Origin: DLKC01 sp002478885
Lineage (GTDB): Bacteria; Bacteroidota; Bacteroidia; Chitinophagales; Chitinophagaceae
Length of the DNA: 64,000 nt
Direction: 5' to 3'
Assembly: GCA_046329585.1 (NCBI GenBank)
Contig: JAXLUI010000001.1
Location: forward strand, 3,224,001 to 3,288,000
Each line of letters starts with the position of its first letter. Within the stretch, counting starts at the first letter, position 1. The notes beneath the pieces are model-generated. The model saw only the letters and a list, made by a program, of their open reading frames with translations, did no database searches and had not been told where the DNA came from. The position numbers were made by a program, and so were the translations under genes. Below, piece after piece: positions 1 through 8,526 of this stretch.

Positions 1-815
1 TTGAAGATGCGGTTAAAGTTGCTCATATTATTAAAGCCGCATTTGTAGGCCACCTCGGTAATGTTGTAACTGGTATCGATGAGCATGCGTGATGCGTGGC
101 CGAGCCTTATTTCGTTGAGCGTGTCGATAAAAGTTTTACCTGTTTTATTTTTAAAAAACCGGCTGAAGGCTACCTCGGTCATGGCGGCGATCTTCGCGGT
201 TTCGCTTAAGGTAAGTTCTTTGTCGAAGTGGCGATTGATGTACTCCATTACTTTATCAACCCGGCGGCTGTTGTAGGAAAATCCATTTTCTGCGTTGGTG
301 AAACCTGCATCGGAGAGCAGACGCATATTGCGCGACACAGAAAGGTCGTGCAGTACCGACATGAGTTCGAGGACAGAATCGAAGCCGTGTTTTTGTACCA
401 GCCCGATTAGCCTTGGTGTAATGGCTTTTGTTGTTTCGGCCGAAAACAAAATGCCGCGGTTTGATTTTTCGAAGAGATTGCGGATAAAGCTCATTTGGTT
501 GCGCTGCAGAAATTTGTCGTCGAAAAGATCGCGGTGAAACTGTATGGTTATCTCTTTTATTTCCCTGCTTTTACATTTGTGGGTAAACCAGCCATGCTGC
601 ACGTTAGGTCCAACGAGCACGAGTTCGATATCGCCGATCTCTTCAATATGGTCGCCAACAATACGCTTGGCATTTCCTGCATTTATCACGAGGTTTAGTT
701 CAAACTCTTCATGATGGTGCAGGGGGAAGTCAAAATTTGTTTTTGTACGGGAGAAAATGGTAAAGCAATCATTCTTGGTGAGGGGAATAATTTCCTTCAG
801 TAATTCTGCTGGCAT
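1..815 (-). CDS. AraC-family transcriptional regulator (3' end cut by window edge)
   Basis: Translating the minus strand from ATG at 813-815 gives an open frame of 271 codons running off the left edge, so the C-terminus is missing. The N-terminal part has a cupin-like sensor pattern (PLHHHEEFELNLV near residue 32). The last third is a two-helix-turn-helix AraC domain: LSETAKIAAMTEVAFSRFFK, then ITEVAYKCGFNNMSNFNRIF. An upstream in-frame ATG is blocked by a stop. It is divergent from the GH26 mannanase and lies at the end of the mannan locus, so control of that locus is a reasonable inference. The ligand cannot be read from sequence. Confidence 0.9.
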   Translation of the reverse strand, partial: MPAELLKEIIPLTKNDCFTIFSRTKTNFDFPLHHHEEFELNLVINAGNAKRIVGDHIEEIGDIELVLVGPNVQHGWFTHKCKSREIKEITIQFHRDLFDDKFLQRNQMSFIRNLFEKSNRGILFSAETTKAITPRLIGLVQKHGFDSVLELMSVLHDLSVSRNMRLLSDAGFTNAENGFSYNSRRVDKVMEYINRHFDKELTLSETAKIAAMTEVAFSRFFKNKTGKTFIDTLNEIRLGHASRMLIDTSYNITEVAYKCGFNNMSNFNRIF

Positions 816-1016
816 GTTATGGCATCGATCGTTTCGGTATGATCTTACTGCAAATGTTAGAAAATTTTCATGAATGGAGCTAAAAAAATATTAGCGTTAT
901 TTATTATCTGCTGTATTCTCTGTTTCATTGCCTGTATTGGTCCCAACTGGTGAAATCACTACTCCTGGTTGTTAAACGCAATTAATCAGATAAAAAAGTA
1001 TGCAGGTTGTGTAGCT

Positions 1017-1034
1017 ATCAAAATTAATTTTGAT
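1017..1034. promoter_or_regulatory. perfect 18-bp palindrome upstream of GH26 gene
   Basis: ATCAAAATTAATTTTGAT is a perfect inverted repeat with no spacer, 62 bp before the mannanase ATG in the AraC/GH26 divergent gap. It contains a TTTG that could serve as a -33 box, although no good TAnnTTTG follows. It is a candidate operator, but AT-rich palindromes can occur by chance. Confidence 0.35.
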
Positions 1035-1096
1035 GTAACAGGTATTAAGCACGTTTTTTGTACCTGGTGCGCTTAACGCCAACAACTGTATTGCTG

Positions 1097-2221
1097 ATGC
1101 CATTGAGAAATTATTTTATATGTTTTTTTATGCTGCTACCTGTAGCCGGCATGCTTAAAGCGCAAAGCAATCTTCCGGCGGATAAGAACGCTGACCCCAA
1201 AACAATAGCGCTTTACCATAACCTGCAAAAGTTAAGACAGAAGGGTATAATGTTTGGCCACCAGGACGATCTTGCCTATGGTGTTGGCTGGCAATATGAA
1301 AATGGCCGAAGCGATGTTAAAGATGTAACGGGCGACTATCCTGCTGTCTACGGCTGGGAGCTAGGCCGAATTGAAATTGATCAACCGCAAAATCTCGATG
1401 GCGTTCCCTTTGACCTGATGAAAAAATTTATTCGCGAGGGCTACGAACGCGGTGGAGTAATAACCATCAGCTGGCATTTGAACAACCCCCTTACAGGTAA
1501 GTCGGCATGGGATCCGGCACCAGGTACAGTTGCATCTGTTTTACCTGGCGCTGCAAAGAATGAACTGTATAAATCCTGGCTTGATAAGGTCGCGGATTTT
1601 ATGCTGAGCCTGAAAGACAAAAATGGCGACCCGATACCGGTCATCTTCCGCCCCTTTCATGAGCTAAACGGAAGCTGGTTCTGGTGGGGGAAAAACCATT
1701 GCCCGGCCGATGAGCTGATGCAGCTTTACCGTTTTACAGAAACGTACCTGCGCGATGTGAAAAATGTGCACAACCTGTTGTATGCTTTCAATACCGACCG
1801 CTTTAGCAGTGAAGCGGAATACCTGGAACGTTATCCCGGCGATGAATATGTAGATGTTATCGGCTTCGATATTTACCAGCGCGGTACTGACAACGCGAAG
1901 TTCATTGATGAAACAGGTAAGAGCCTTACAACACTGGAAAAAATCGCAACTGGTAAAAACAAAATACCTGCACTTACCGAATTTGGTTATTCCGGCTTGC
2001 CTGACCCAACGTGGTGGACCAATGTGCTGTTGAAAGCTGTACAACCTCACCATATCTCGTATATGCTTGCGTGGCGTAATGCGGGCAAAAAAACTGACGG
2101 CAGCGAAGAATTTTATATACCATATAAAGGACAGGCTTCGGCCGGCGACTTTATACTATTTTATAAAAGCAAAAGAACGCTCTTTGAAAGTGATATAGCT
2201 AAAGAGAAATTGTACAGGTAG
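1097..2221 (+). CDS. GH26 endo-beta-1,4-mannanase, secreted
   Basis: A 374-residue glycoside hydrolase family 26 protein that hydrolyses internal beta-1,4-mannosidic bonds. The N-terminus (MPLRNYFICFFMLLPVAGML) is a signal peptide, so it acts outside the cytoplasm. The acid/base Glu is E189 in FRPFHELNGSWFWWG and the nucleophile is E295 in PALTEFGYSG, both typical of GH26. The frame is open back to a TTG at 1058, but ATG 1097 starts exactly at the signal peptide and is preferred. It is the first gene of the mannan locus, divergent from the AraC regulator, and is followed by a terminator-like hairpin. A homologue precedes the epimerase/phosphorylase genes in the known Bacteroides fragilis mannan pathway. 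Confidence 0.93.
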   Translation: MPLRNYFICFFMLLPVAGMLKAQSNLPADKNADPKTIALYHNLQKLRQKGIMFGHQDDLAYGVGWQYENGRSDVKDVTGDYPAVYGWELGRIEIDQPQNLDGVPFDLMKKFIREGYERGGVITISWHLNNPLTGKSAWDPAPGTVASVLPGAAKNELYKSWLDKVADFMLSLKDKNGDPIPVIFRPFHELNGSWFWWGKNHCPADELMQLYRFTETYLRDVKNVHNLLYAFNTDRFSSEAEYLERYPGDEYVDVIGFDIYQRGTDNAKFIDETGKSLTTLEKIATGKNKIPALTEFGYSGLPDPTWWTNVLLKAVQPHHISYMLAWRNAGKKTDGSEEFYIPYKGQASAGDFILFYKSKRTLFESDIAKEKLYR

Positions 2222-2399
2222 TGTCTGTTGTGCGATTGAACCTGTATGTAACACACGCGTACGTGAACACTTGCTGCTTCCGGGGAATGGGACACCCGCA
2301 GGCGAAAGTTTAGCACACAAATGTTGTTATGAATGGATCGCACAACAGGCACAGGTTTCATTGCATCACCTGAAATTTTCTCAAGCAGTAGTTTAAAAA

Positions 2400-2437
2400 A
2401 AAACAGCCCGTAGTTTCTACTATGGGCTTCTGTTTTA
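2400..2437. terminator. bidirectional rho-independent terminator
   Basis: A 9-bp stem (AGCCCGTAG 2405-2413 / CTATGGGCT 2420-2428, one G-T pair) with a 6-base loop, preceded by an A-run and followed by TTTT. It fits the 3' end of the mannanase transcript. Confidence 0.7.
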
Positions 2438-2474
2438 AAAAGCTCGTACTATATCATTTTAATTCCGGAAACGG

Positions 2475-2533
2475 TTTTTTGGTAACCGGCTTCTGCAACT
2501 TTGTGCACCGGCGGTTGCGTCGCACACTTGTGC
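2475..2533 (+). repeat. two-box intergenic element, copy 1
   Basis: Box A is a T-tract then GGTAACCGGC (centre 2488); box B is TTGCGTCGCACACTTGTGC with palindrome TGCGTCGCA at 2516-2524, centre to centre 32 bp. The plus strand is defined here, and in later copies, as T-tract to palindrome. Family consensus: TTTTTNTGNNCCNGGC, about 27 variable bases, then TTGCGTCGCACWCTTGTAC. Confidence 0.85.
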
Positions 2534-2738
2534 AACAACAAAAGCTTCGGCTGTTCGCCAGTTTATAGGCCGGCAATATTAACTGGTCATTCTGTGACCT
2601 TGTGAACCTTGAATTTGGCTGTTAAAGAAATGTTCTGCAGCAAGTGCGACACGTGAAAACGATATAGAAAGGCCCCGTAGTCGTAGAAGCATTTAAAAGC
2701 AAGAAAGTATCCCGATCTTTTAGCATAAATGACCGCAG

Positions 2739-4586
2739 ATGAATTTAACCTGGTTAGATATAAGCATTCTGCTCTCCTATCTTATCGCCATGCTGGTGAT
2801 CGGTTGGGTGTTGCGTAAAAAGGCAAGACAGAACAAAGAGAATTATTTAATGGGAGGCAAATCGCTGCCGTGGTACATGCTTGGCCTGAGCGATGCATCT
2901 GATATGTTTGATATAAGCGGTACTATGTGGATGGTTGCGCTCTGTTTTGTGTATGGTATGAAGAGTATGTGGATACCATGGTTATGGCCCGTATTCAACC
3001 AGATGTTTTTAATGATGTTTCTTTCAAAATGGTTGCGCCGCTCCAATGCAACAACCGGGGCAGAATGGCTGGTGACAAGATTTGGAAAGAATGAGCGGTC
3101 ATCGGCTGCATCTCATAATATCGTGGTTGCTTTTGCATTGCTCAGTTGCTTTGGGTTTCTCGCTTATGGGTTTATCGGCCTGGGAAAATTCATGGAAATA
3201 TTCATACCGTGGAGTGCGGTTCAGCCATATGTTCCCTTTCAAGTGGCACCGGAATATGTGCCGCATTTATATGGAATCGTGTTTACATTTTTCGCCATGT
3301 TTTATTCTATTCTCGGGGGCATGCATAGCATTGTGCTGGGCGATTTCATCAAGTATTGTGTTATGACCATTGCCTGCGTTTCTGTTGCCATTATCGCCGC
3401 TATGCGCCTGCATGGAAACGGTGAAACGATTACTGTGCCCGATGGGTGGTACACGCCCTTTTTTGGCTGGCGGCTCGACGATCTTGACTGGTCTGGCATT
3501 ATTGCCGATGCCAATAAAAAGATCGCTGACGATGGCTTTTCTTTATTCTCGGTGTTTTTTATGATGATGTTGTTTAAAGGAGTATTTGCCAGCCTTGCGG
3601 GCCCTGCACCAAATTATGATATGCAGAAGATCCTCTCAACCCGTTCGCCAAAAGAGGCTTCAAAAATGACTGGCTTTGTTTCAATTGTTTTATTGCCTAT
3701 CCGCTACTCGCTCATTATTGGCTTAACTGTATTAGGACTGTTGTATTATCATCAGCTTGATCTTAGCTCGGCGAACGGTACTGACTTTGAAAAAATACTG
3801 CCGTCGGCGATCAATAATTTCCTGCCGGTGGGCATTCTCGGCCTTGTGCTTACCGGTTTAATGGGCGCATTTATGGGAACATTCTCGGGAACCCTGAATG
3901 CGGCACAGGCTTATATTGTAAATGATATTTATCTCAAATACGTAAATCCACAAGCTTCCACTAAAAAAATTATCAGTACGAATTATATAGTCGGAACGCT
4001 TGTGGTAATCATCGGCATTGTACTTGGCATGTTTGTAAAAGATGTGAATACTGTTCTCCAATGGATCGTGGGGGGATTGTACGGCGGCTATATTGCTTCC
4101 AACATGTTCAAATGGTATTGGTGGCGTTTCAATGCCAATGGCTTTTTTTGGGGAATGATGGCCGGTATTGTTCCGGCGGTCGCATTGGCGGTTTTAAAAT
4201 ACTTTGATGTTTTATCAGGCCTCGACCTGTATTACTGGCCGGTGATATTTGTTCTCTCTTTATTAGGCTGTTTTATTGGAACCTATACGGCGCCGCCTGC
4301 CAGCGATGAAACCCTGAAACACTTTTACAAAACGGTAAAGCCATGGGGTTTCTGGAAGCCCGTACATGAAAAGGTAATTGCCGAAGATCCATCTTTCGAA
4401 CCCAATAAAAGATTTAAACTCGACATGTTTAATGTTGCACTGGGTATAACAGCCCAATGCTGCTTAACCTTATTGCCCATGTACCTTGTTCTTTGGATGA
4501 AATTGCCATTGATGATCATTATAATCATCCTTGCTGTAATCGTATTCATTCTCAAAAGAACATGGTGGAATAAACTGGAAGATTAA
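2739..4586 (+). CDS. sodium:solute symporter (SSS family), probable mannan-oligosaccharide importer
   Basis: A 615-residue inner-membrane protein with more than a dozen hydrophobic segments from the first residues onward. The N-terminal pattern (YLIAMLVIGW, then ENYLMGGKSLPWYMLGLSDAS) is that of the SSS family, which couples uptake of sugars or other solutes to sodium. It lies 22 bp upstream of the mannosylglucose phosphorylase gene, so a mannobiose-type substrate is likely. The substrate is inferred from context only. A large loop (about residues 220-260) and a charged C-terminal region before the final hydrophobic pair (about 550-610) are visible. Confidence 0.88.
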   Translation: MNLTWLDISILLSYLIAMLVIGWVLRKKARQNKENYLMGGKSLPWYMLGLSDASDMFDISGTMWMVALCFVYGMKSMWIPWLWPVFNQMFLMMFLSKWLRRSNATTGAEWLVTRFGKNERSSAASHNIVVAFALLSCFGFLAYGFIGLGKFMEIFIPWSAVQPYVPFQVAPEYVPHLYGIVFTFFAMFYSILGGMHSIVLGDFIKYCVMTIACVSVAIIAAMRLHGNGETITVPDGWYTPFFGWRLDDLDWSGIIADANKKIADDGFSLFSVFFMMMLFKGVFASLAGPAPNYDMQKILSTRSPKEASKMTGFVSIVLLPIRYSLIIGLTVLGLLYYHQLDLSSANGTDFEKILPSAINNFLPVGILGLVLTGLMGAFMGTFSGTLNAAQAYIVNDIYLKYVNPQASTKKIISTNYIVGTLVVIIGIVLGMFVKDVNTVLQWIVGGLYGGYIASNMFKWYWWRFNANGFFWGMMAGIVPAVALAVLKYFDVLSGLDLYYWPVIFVLSLLGCFIGTYTAPPASDETLKHFYKTVKPWGFWKPVHEKVIAEDPSFEPNKRFKLDMFNVALGITAQCCLTLLPMYLVLWMKLPLMIIIIILAVIVFILKRTWWNKLED

Positions 4587-4607
4587 CAAACCCGACAAAA
4601 TAACCAT

Positions 4608-5798
4608 ATGAGCGAAATTTTTTCAAGGAGGCTGGCGCAGGCTGAAAAAAATTACCTGCAGATCACCGGCCGCTCCAACGTGGCTGTTGAAAACAGCAAT
4701 GGCATTTACCAGCGTTATAAATATCCCGTACTTACAGCACAGCACACGCCAGTGTTCTGGCGTTACGACCTTGACCCGCAAACCAATCCTTATTTTATTG
4801 AGCGGTTTGGTATTAATGCCGTATTCAATGCCGGTGCTATAAAATACAATGGCAAATATTTGCTGGTGGCTCGTGTGGAAGGGCTTGACAGAAAATCCTT
4901 TTTTGCTGTAGCCGAGAGTCCAAATGGCATAGACAATTTTACTTTTTGGGATTACCCGCTGCTTATGCCTGAGACAGAAGTTCCCGACACTAATGTATAC
5001 GATATGCGCCTGGTTAAGCATGAAGATGGCTGGATTTATGGTTTGTTTTGCACCGAACGGCGCGACCCTAACGCGGCAGATTCAGACCAGTCAGCTGCCA
5101 TCGCGCAATGCGGTATTGCCCGCACAAAAGATCTTGTTGAATGGGACAGACTACCCGACCTCAAAACACCATCGGCACAGCAACGCAACGTGGTGTTGCA
5201 TCCGGAATTTGTAAATGGCAAGTACGCTTTTTACACAAGGCCGCAGGATAGTTTTATCGATGCGGGCGAAGGTGGGGGCATCGGTTTTGGCCTGGCAGAA
5301 GATATTACCAACGCCGTTATTAATGAAGAATCAATCGTTGACAGAAGAATCTATCATACAATATATGAGCTAAAAAATGGTGCAGGTGCACAACCCATCA
5401 AAACTGCATATGGCTGGCTACACCAGGCCCATGGCGTGCGCAACACCGCAGCCGGACTGCGTTACACCATCTATGTATATATGACCGACCTGCACGATCT
5501 TACCAAAGTAATTTACAAGCCCGCTGGCTACCTTATCGCGCCACAGGGCGAAGAATATGTAGGTGACGTATCCAATGTAGCATTCAGCAATGGCTGGATA
5601 CTCGACGACGATGGCGAAACACTTTTCATCTATTATGCATCGTCAGACACCCGCATGCATGTGGCTACCACAACCATCGCGCAAATGCTCGATTATGTTA
5701 TGAATAATCCACCCGATGGTTTACGGTCGTCCACATCTGTTAATACATTGGTCGGGATCATCAAAAAAAACAAGGCTTACCAGGAAGCAGTATTGTAG
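4608..5798 (+). CDS. 4-O-beta-D-mannosyl-D-glucose phosphorylase (GH130)
   Basis: A 396-residue cytoplasmic GH130 enzyme that phosphorolyses beta-1,4-mannosylglucose to mannose-1-phosphate and glucose. Runs such as YPVLTAQHTPVFWRYDL, FNAGAIKYNGKYLLVARVEG, NVYDMRL and RNVVLHPEFV match what I know of the B. fragilis enzyme almost along its length. The expected general acid is D132 in NVYDMRL. There is no signal peptide. It follows the symporter by 22 bp and precedes the 2-epimerase that makes its substrate, the core of the mannan route via mannosylglucose. A two-box repeat begins one base after the stop. Confidence 0.93.
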   Translation: MSEIFSRRLAQAEKNYLQITGRSNVAVENSNGIYQRYKYPVLTAQHTPVFWRYDLDPQTNPYFIERFGINAVFNAGAIKYNGKYLLVARVEGLDRKSFFAVAESPNGIDNFTFWDYPLLMPETEVPDTNVYDMRLVKHEDGWIYGLFCTERRDPNAADSDQSAAIAQCGIARTKDLVEWDRLPDLKTPSAQQRNVVLHPEFVNGKYAFYTRPQDSFIDAGEGGGIGFGLAEDITNAVINEESIVDRRIYHTIYELKNGAGAQPIKTAYGWLHQAHGVRNTAAGLRYTIYVYMTDLHDLTKVIYKPAGYLIAPQGEEYVGDVSNVAFSNGWILDDDGETLFIYYASSDTRMHVATTTIAQMLDYVMNNPPDGLRSSTSVNTLVGIIKKNKAYQEAVL

Positions 5799-5799
5799 A

Positions 5800-5855
5800 T
5801 TTTTGGGCCCGGCTGGTCAGCAAATGAACAGCCTGGTTGCGTCGCACACTTGTAC
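5800..5855 (+). repeat. two-box intergenic element, copy 2
   Basis: Box A (TTTTTGGGCCCGGC) starts right after the phosphorylase stop codon. The palindrome is at 5838-5846, 31 bp from the CCGGC centre. The TTG of box B opens in frame with the next gene and can be mistaken for its start. Confidence 0.9.
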
Positions 5856-5884
5856 TTTGTGATTCGCTGTTCAGCACAATTATT

Positions 5885-7111
5885 ATGTTTTTTATGCTTC
5901 AATCGCTGCAAATATTTCAACAGGAGCTACAGCAAGAACTCAACAACATTCTTGAATACTGGATGCGGCATACGCCGGACTTGGAGAATGGCGGCTTTTA
6001 TGGCAGCGTGAACAACAATAACCAGCCTTCCGGCACAGCGCCGAAGGCTGTGGTACTGCATGCGCGTATACTCTGGACCTTTTCTGCTGCTTACCGGCGA
6101 TCTGGCAATAAGGCATACCTGGCTATTGCGGAACACGCATTTGATTACATCGGCCGAAAATTTAACGACCCGGAATATGCCGGTGTTTATTGGAGTGTTG
6201 ATGCAAGCGGCAAAATGCTCGATGGCCGAAAGCAGGTGTATGGGTTAGCATTTTGTATTTACGGCTCAAGTGAATACGCCGCCGCAACAGATGATAAAAC
6301 TGCATTAGACTATGCTATTCATCTGTATAATCTTATAGAAAAGTATAGCTACGACCGGGTGAACAATGGTTATATTGAAGCGTTCTCCCGTACGTGGCAG
6401 CCGGTTGATGATCTAAGATTAAGCACGAAAGATGCCAACGAAAAAAAGACTATGAATACGCACCTGCATATTATAGAGGCGTATGCAGCATTATATAAAG
6501 TGTGGCCCAACGAAAACCTGCAACAAAAAATAGAAAACCTGCTGGCGGTAATTGACCAGTATTTCATCAACCATAAAACCTACCACCTGCGTTTATTCTT
6601 TGATGAGCGATGGAGCGAACGCGTTGATGTTATTTCCTATGGCCACGATATTGAAGCAGGCTGGCTCTTACAACAATGTGCAGAGATTATTGGCAAAAAA
6701 AAATGGATCGAAAAATACAGGCAGTATGCCGTTAAACTTACAAACGCTGCAATGAGCGGCATCGATAAAGATGGCGGCCTTTGGTATGAATACGAACAGA
6801 AAAGCAAACATCTCATTAAGGAAAAGCATTGGTGGCCGCAGGCAGAAGCAATGGTCGGTTTCTATAATACCTACCAGGTTACCAATGACGAATCTTATTT
6901 GCAACTCGCCATCAATAGCTGGAATTTCATAAAGAGGTATTTGCTCGATAAAACAAACGGAGAATGGTTTTGGGGCATAAATGAAGATTACAATATAATG
7001 CAGGGGCAAGATAAAGCCGGTTTCTGGAAATGCCCTTATCACAATGCGCGTGCTTGCATGGAAGTGATTGCAAGAATTGAATGGATAAACAATGAAAATG
7101 AGCAGGATTAA
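5885..7111 (+). CDS. cellobiose/mannobiose 2-epimerase (AGE superfamily)
   Basis: A 408-residue (alpha/alpha)6-barrel epimerase that converts beta-1,4-mannobiose to mannosylglucose, or cellobiose to glucosyl-mannose, by inverting C2 of the reducing-end sugar. The expected catalytic histidines are visible: H254 in SYGHDIEAGW and H386 in CPYHNARACMEV. KHWWPQAEAMVGF is also typical. The frame is open to TTG 5837, but that lies inside a repeat element, so ATG 5885 (or 5894) is the likely start. It has no signal peptide and is cytoplasmic. It supplies the substrate of the GH130 enzyme directly upstream. Its 3' end overlaps the next gene by 20 bp, so the two are probably translationally coupled. 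Confidence 0.92.
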   Translation: MFFMLQSLQIFQQELQQELNNILEYWMRHTPDLENGGFYGSVNNNNQPSGTAPKAVVLHARILWTFSAAYRRSGNKAYLAIAEHAFDYIGRKFNDPEYAGVYWSVDASGKMLDGRKQVYGLAFCIYGSSEYAAATDDKTALDYAIHLYNLIEKYSYDRVNNGYIEAFSRTWQPVDDLRLSTKDANEKKTMNTHLHIIEAYAALYKVWPNENLQQKIENLLAVIDQYFINHKTYHLRLFFDERWSERVDVISYGHDIEAGWLLQQCAEIIGKKKWIEKYRQYAVKLTNAAMSGIDKDGGLWYEYEQKSKHLIKEKHWWPQAEAMVGFYNTYQVTNDESYLQLAINSWNFIKRYLLDKTNGEWFWGINEDYNIMQGQDKAGFWKCPYHNARACMEVIARIEWINNENEQD

Positions 7112-7739
7112 ATATTGCAAAAGTATTGCCATCATTTTACTGGCAGTCATTGCACTACGGTCTGATGCGCAGAATAGAATTGTTGTGTTTGATTTTGAAA
7201 AGCCGTTACCGCTGGGCGAATGGTGGGTGGATAATAGTGGCGTGAAACTATCTCAATGTGGCGCTGGTGAATGTGAGCAATTACCTGGTTCGGAAAAGTG
7301 TTTCAGGGTTGAGTGGCATCATTCTTCAATGTCCAGTCCTTATATATGGTTGACAGATATAAAGGTTGACACTTTTGGCAATCATGCAACGCAGCAACTG
7401 TGGGATCGTTTTAAAGACAATACATGGCTGTCATTCCAGGTGAATACGGCAAGTGCAGATTCTTTTTACCTGCAGTTCGTTGTTTTTACAAAAGATGAAA
7501 AAAATAAATGGGGTTCCAGGGAAATGATCGGCATTAAGTGCAGTGAATGGAAAAAGATAAAAGTAAAACTGAGCGATCTCGTTTATGATAAATGGGGTAA
7601 AGGAAATATTGCAAAACCTGATTTTAAAAGCATTGTTCCTGCAAGAATTGAAATAGGCATTCGTGCGCCATATGCAAGTGATAGAGGCAGAAATGATGTA
7701 AGGATAGATGACATTGCGCTTAGCAACTATGAGCCATGA
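7092..7739 (+). CDS. small secreted beta-sandwich protein, possible carbohydrate-binding module
   Basis: 215 residues with a signal peptide (KYCKSIAIILLAVIALRSDA, cleavage probably before QN). The mature part is rich in beta strands and Trp/Tyr and ends in VRIDDIALSN, a pattern seen at the end of jelly-roll carbohydrate-binding modules such as the CBM4/CBM11-type folds. I do not recognise the exact family and see no catalytic motif. It overlaps the epimerase gene by 20 bp and sits among mannan-degrading genes, so binding of mannan is an inference. ATG 7098 is an alternative start. Confidence 0.75.
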   Translation: MKMSRIKYCKSIAIILLAVIALRSDAQNRIVVFDFEKPLPLGEWWVDNSGVKLSQCGAGECEQLPGSEKCFRVEWHHSSMSSPYIWLTDIKVDTFGNHATQQLWDRFKDNTWLSFQVNTASADSFYLQFVVFTKDEKNKWGSREMIGIKCSEWKKIKVKLSDLVYDKWGKGNIAKPDFKSIVPARIEIGIRAPYASDRGRNDVRIDDIALSNYEP

Positions 7740-7764
7740 TTTTTTTGTTCAATGATGCACAGGC

Positions 7765-7821
7765 GTACAAGGGTGCGACGCAAGTAAAGAAGCTTTAACT
7801 GCCAAAGCTGTCTCCAAAAAA
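7765..7821 (-). repeat. two-box intergenic element, copy 3
   Basis: Box B reads GTACAAGGGTGCGACGCAA on the plus strand (palindrome 7774-7782). Box A is degenerate (AGCTG then an A-tract), centred about 30 bp away. It lies between two secreted-protein genes of the mannan locus. Confidence 0.75.
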
Positions 7822-7837
7822 TTTAAAATAAAAACAA

Positions 7838-8509
7838 ATGATCAACAATTATTATCGCAGTGTTGTGGTATGTATTGTGCTTTTGCAGTATCAGTCGGCA
7901 CTTGCACAAATTCCGCCTGATTATAAGGGCAAGCCATTTCGCGATTCTGTGTATGCCCGTGGTGCACAAATGATTCCCGGTCGTGTTGAACTCGCATTGT
8001 ATGATCTTGGTGGGGAAGGCGTTGCATACCACGATGTAACAGCTGAGAATGAGGGCGCCAAATTAAATCATACGCAGGGTCATTGGAGGCCAGGTGTTCC
8101 GGAATATATTGCCTTCTTCCGCGAGAACGAAGCGGTGGATATTTCTTATACCAAAGACTGGGCTGATTTTAATCATCCCAACAAAGTAGACCCGGCGGTG
8201 AATCAGTTATATATTGGTTGGGAATCTGACAGTGAGTGGACTAATTATACCGTGTATGTAAACAAGCCCGGAAAATACCGGATTATTACGGTTTATGGCT
8301 ACCAGGATAATCACAGCGAGTTATGGTTGAACGGAAAGAAAGCCACAACACTGTTGTTGCCAGAGAATACAGGAAACTGGCATTACTGGACCCAGGCAAC
8401 TGTTGGTGAAATTACTTTTCCTGTTGCAGGTTTAAACCTTCTGACACTGAAATACAACAAGGGCAGTAATCTCGCCTATCTTGATTTTCTGCTTACTGAA
8501 CCACGATAG
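7838..8509 (+). CDS. secreted CBM6/CBM35-like protein
   Basis: 223 residues with a signal peptide ending near QSALAQ. The second half (LYIGWESDSEWTNYTVYV, then GKYRIITVYGYQDNHSELWL, then LNLLTLKYNKGSNLAYLDFL) follows the strand pattern of CBM6/CBM35-type jelly-roll domains, which bind glycans through aromatic residues. No catalytic domain is attached. It is 17 bp upstream of the GH5 mannanase gene and likely co-transcribed with it. A glycan-binding accessory role is inferred; the fold call is from pattern only. Confidence 0.75.
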   Translation: MINNYYRSVVVCIVLLQYQSALAQIPPDYKGKPFRDSVYARGAQMIPGRVELALYDLGGEGVAYHDVTAENEGAKLNHTQGHWRPGVPEYIAFFRENEAVDISYTKDWADFNHPNKVDPAVNQLYIGWESDSEWTNYTVYVNKPGKYRIITVYGYQDNHSELWLNGKKATTLLLPENTGNWHYWTQATVGEITFPVAGLNLLTLKYNKGSNLAYLDFLLTEPR

Positions 8510-8526
8510 TAAATGTACCTGATGCC

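Larger units (their letters stand above)
2222..2738. other. 517-bp gap between GH26 and symporter genes
   Basis: It holds a terminator hairpin (2400-2437) and one two-box repeat element (2475-2533). I see no convincing promoter box for the symporter. A weak palindrome-like TGCGACACG at 2645 may be a decayed second repeat half. No ORF here looks real. Confidence 0.6.

Noticed and set aside
1053..1070. TTTTTTGTACCTGG resembles box A of the two-box element
   Set aside because: No palindrome box lies about 31 bp downstream; probably coincidence or a lone remnant.
1664..2053. Long frames on the opposite strand of clear genes, for example within the GH26 gene
   Set aside because: They overlap well-supported genes completely and have no recognisable protein features.
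2637..2690. Possible right half of a repeat pair with copy 1 (GCAGCAAGTGCGACACG)
   Set aside because: The palindrome is broken and the CCGG-like box is about 25 bp away instead of 31, so it is too degenerate to count.
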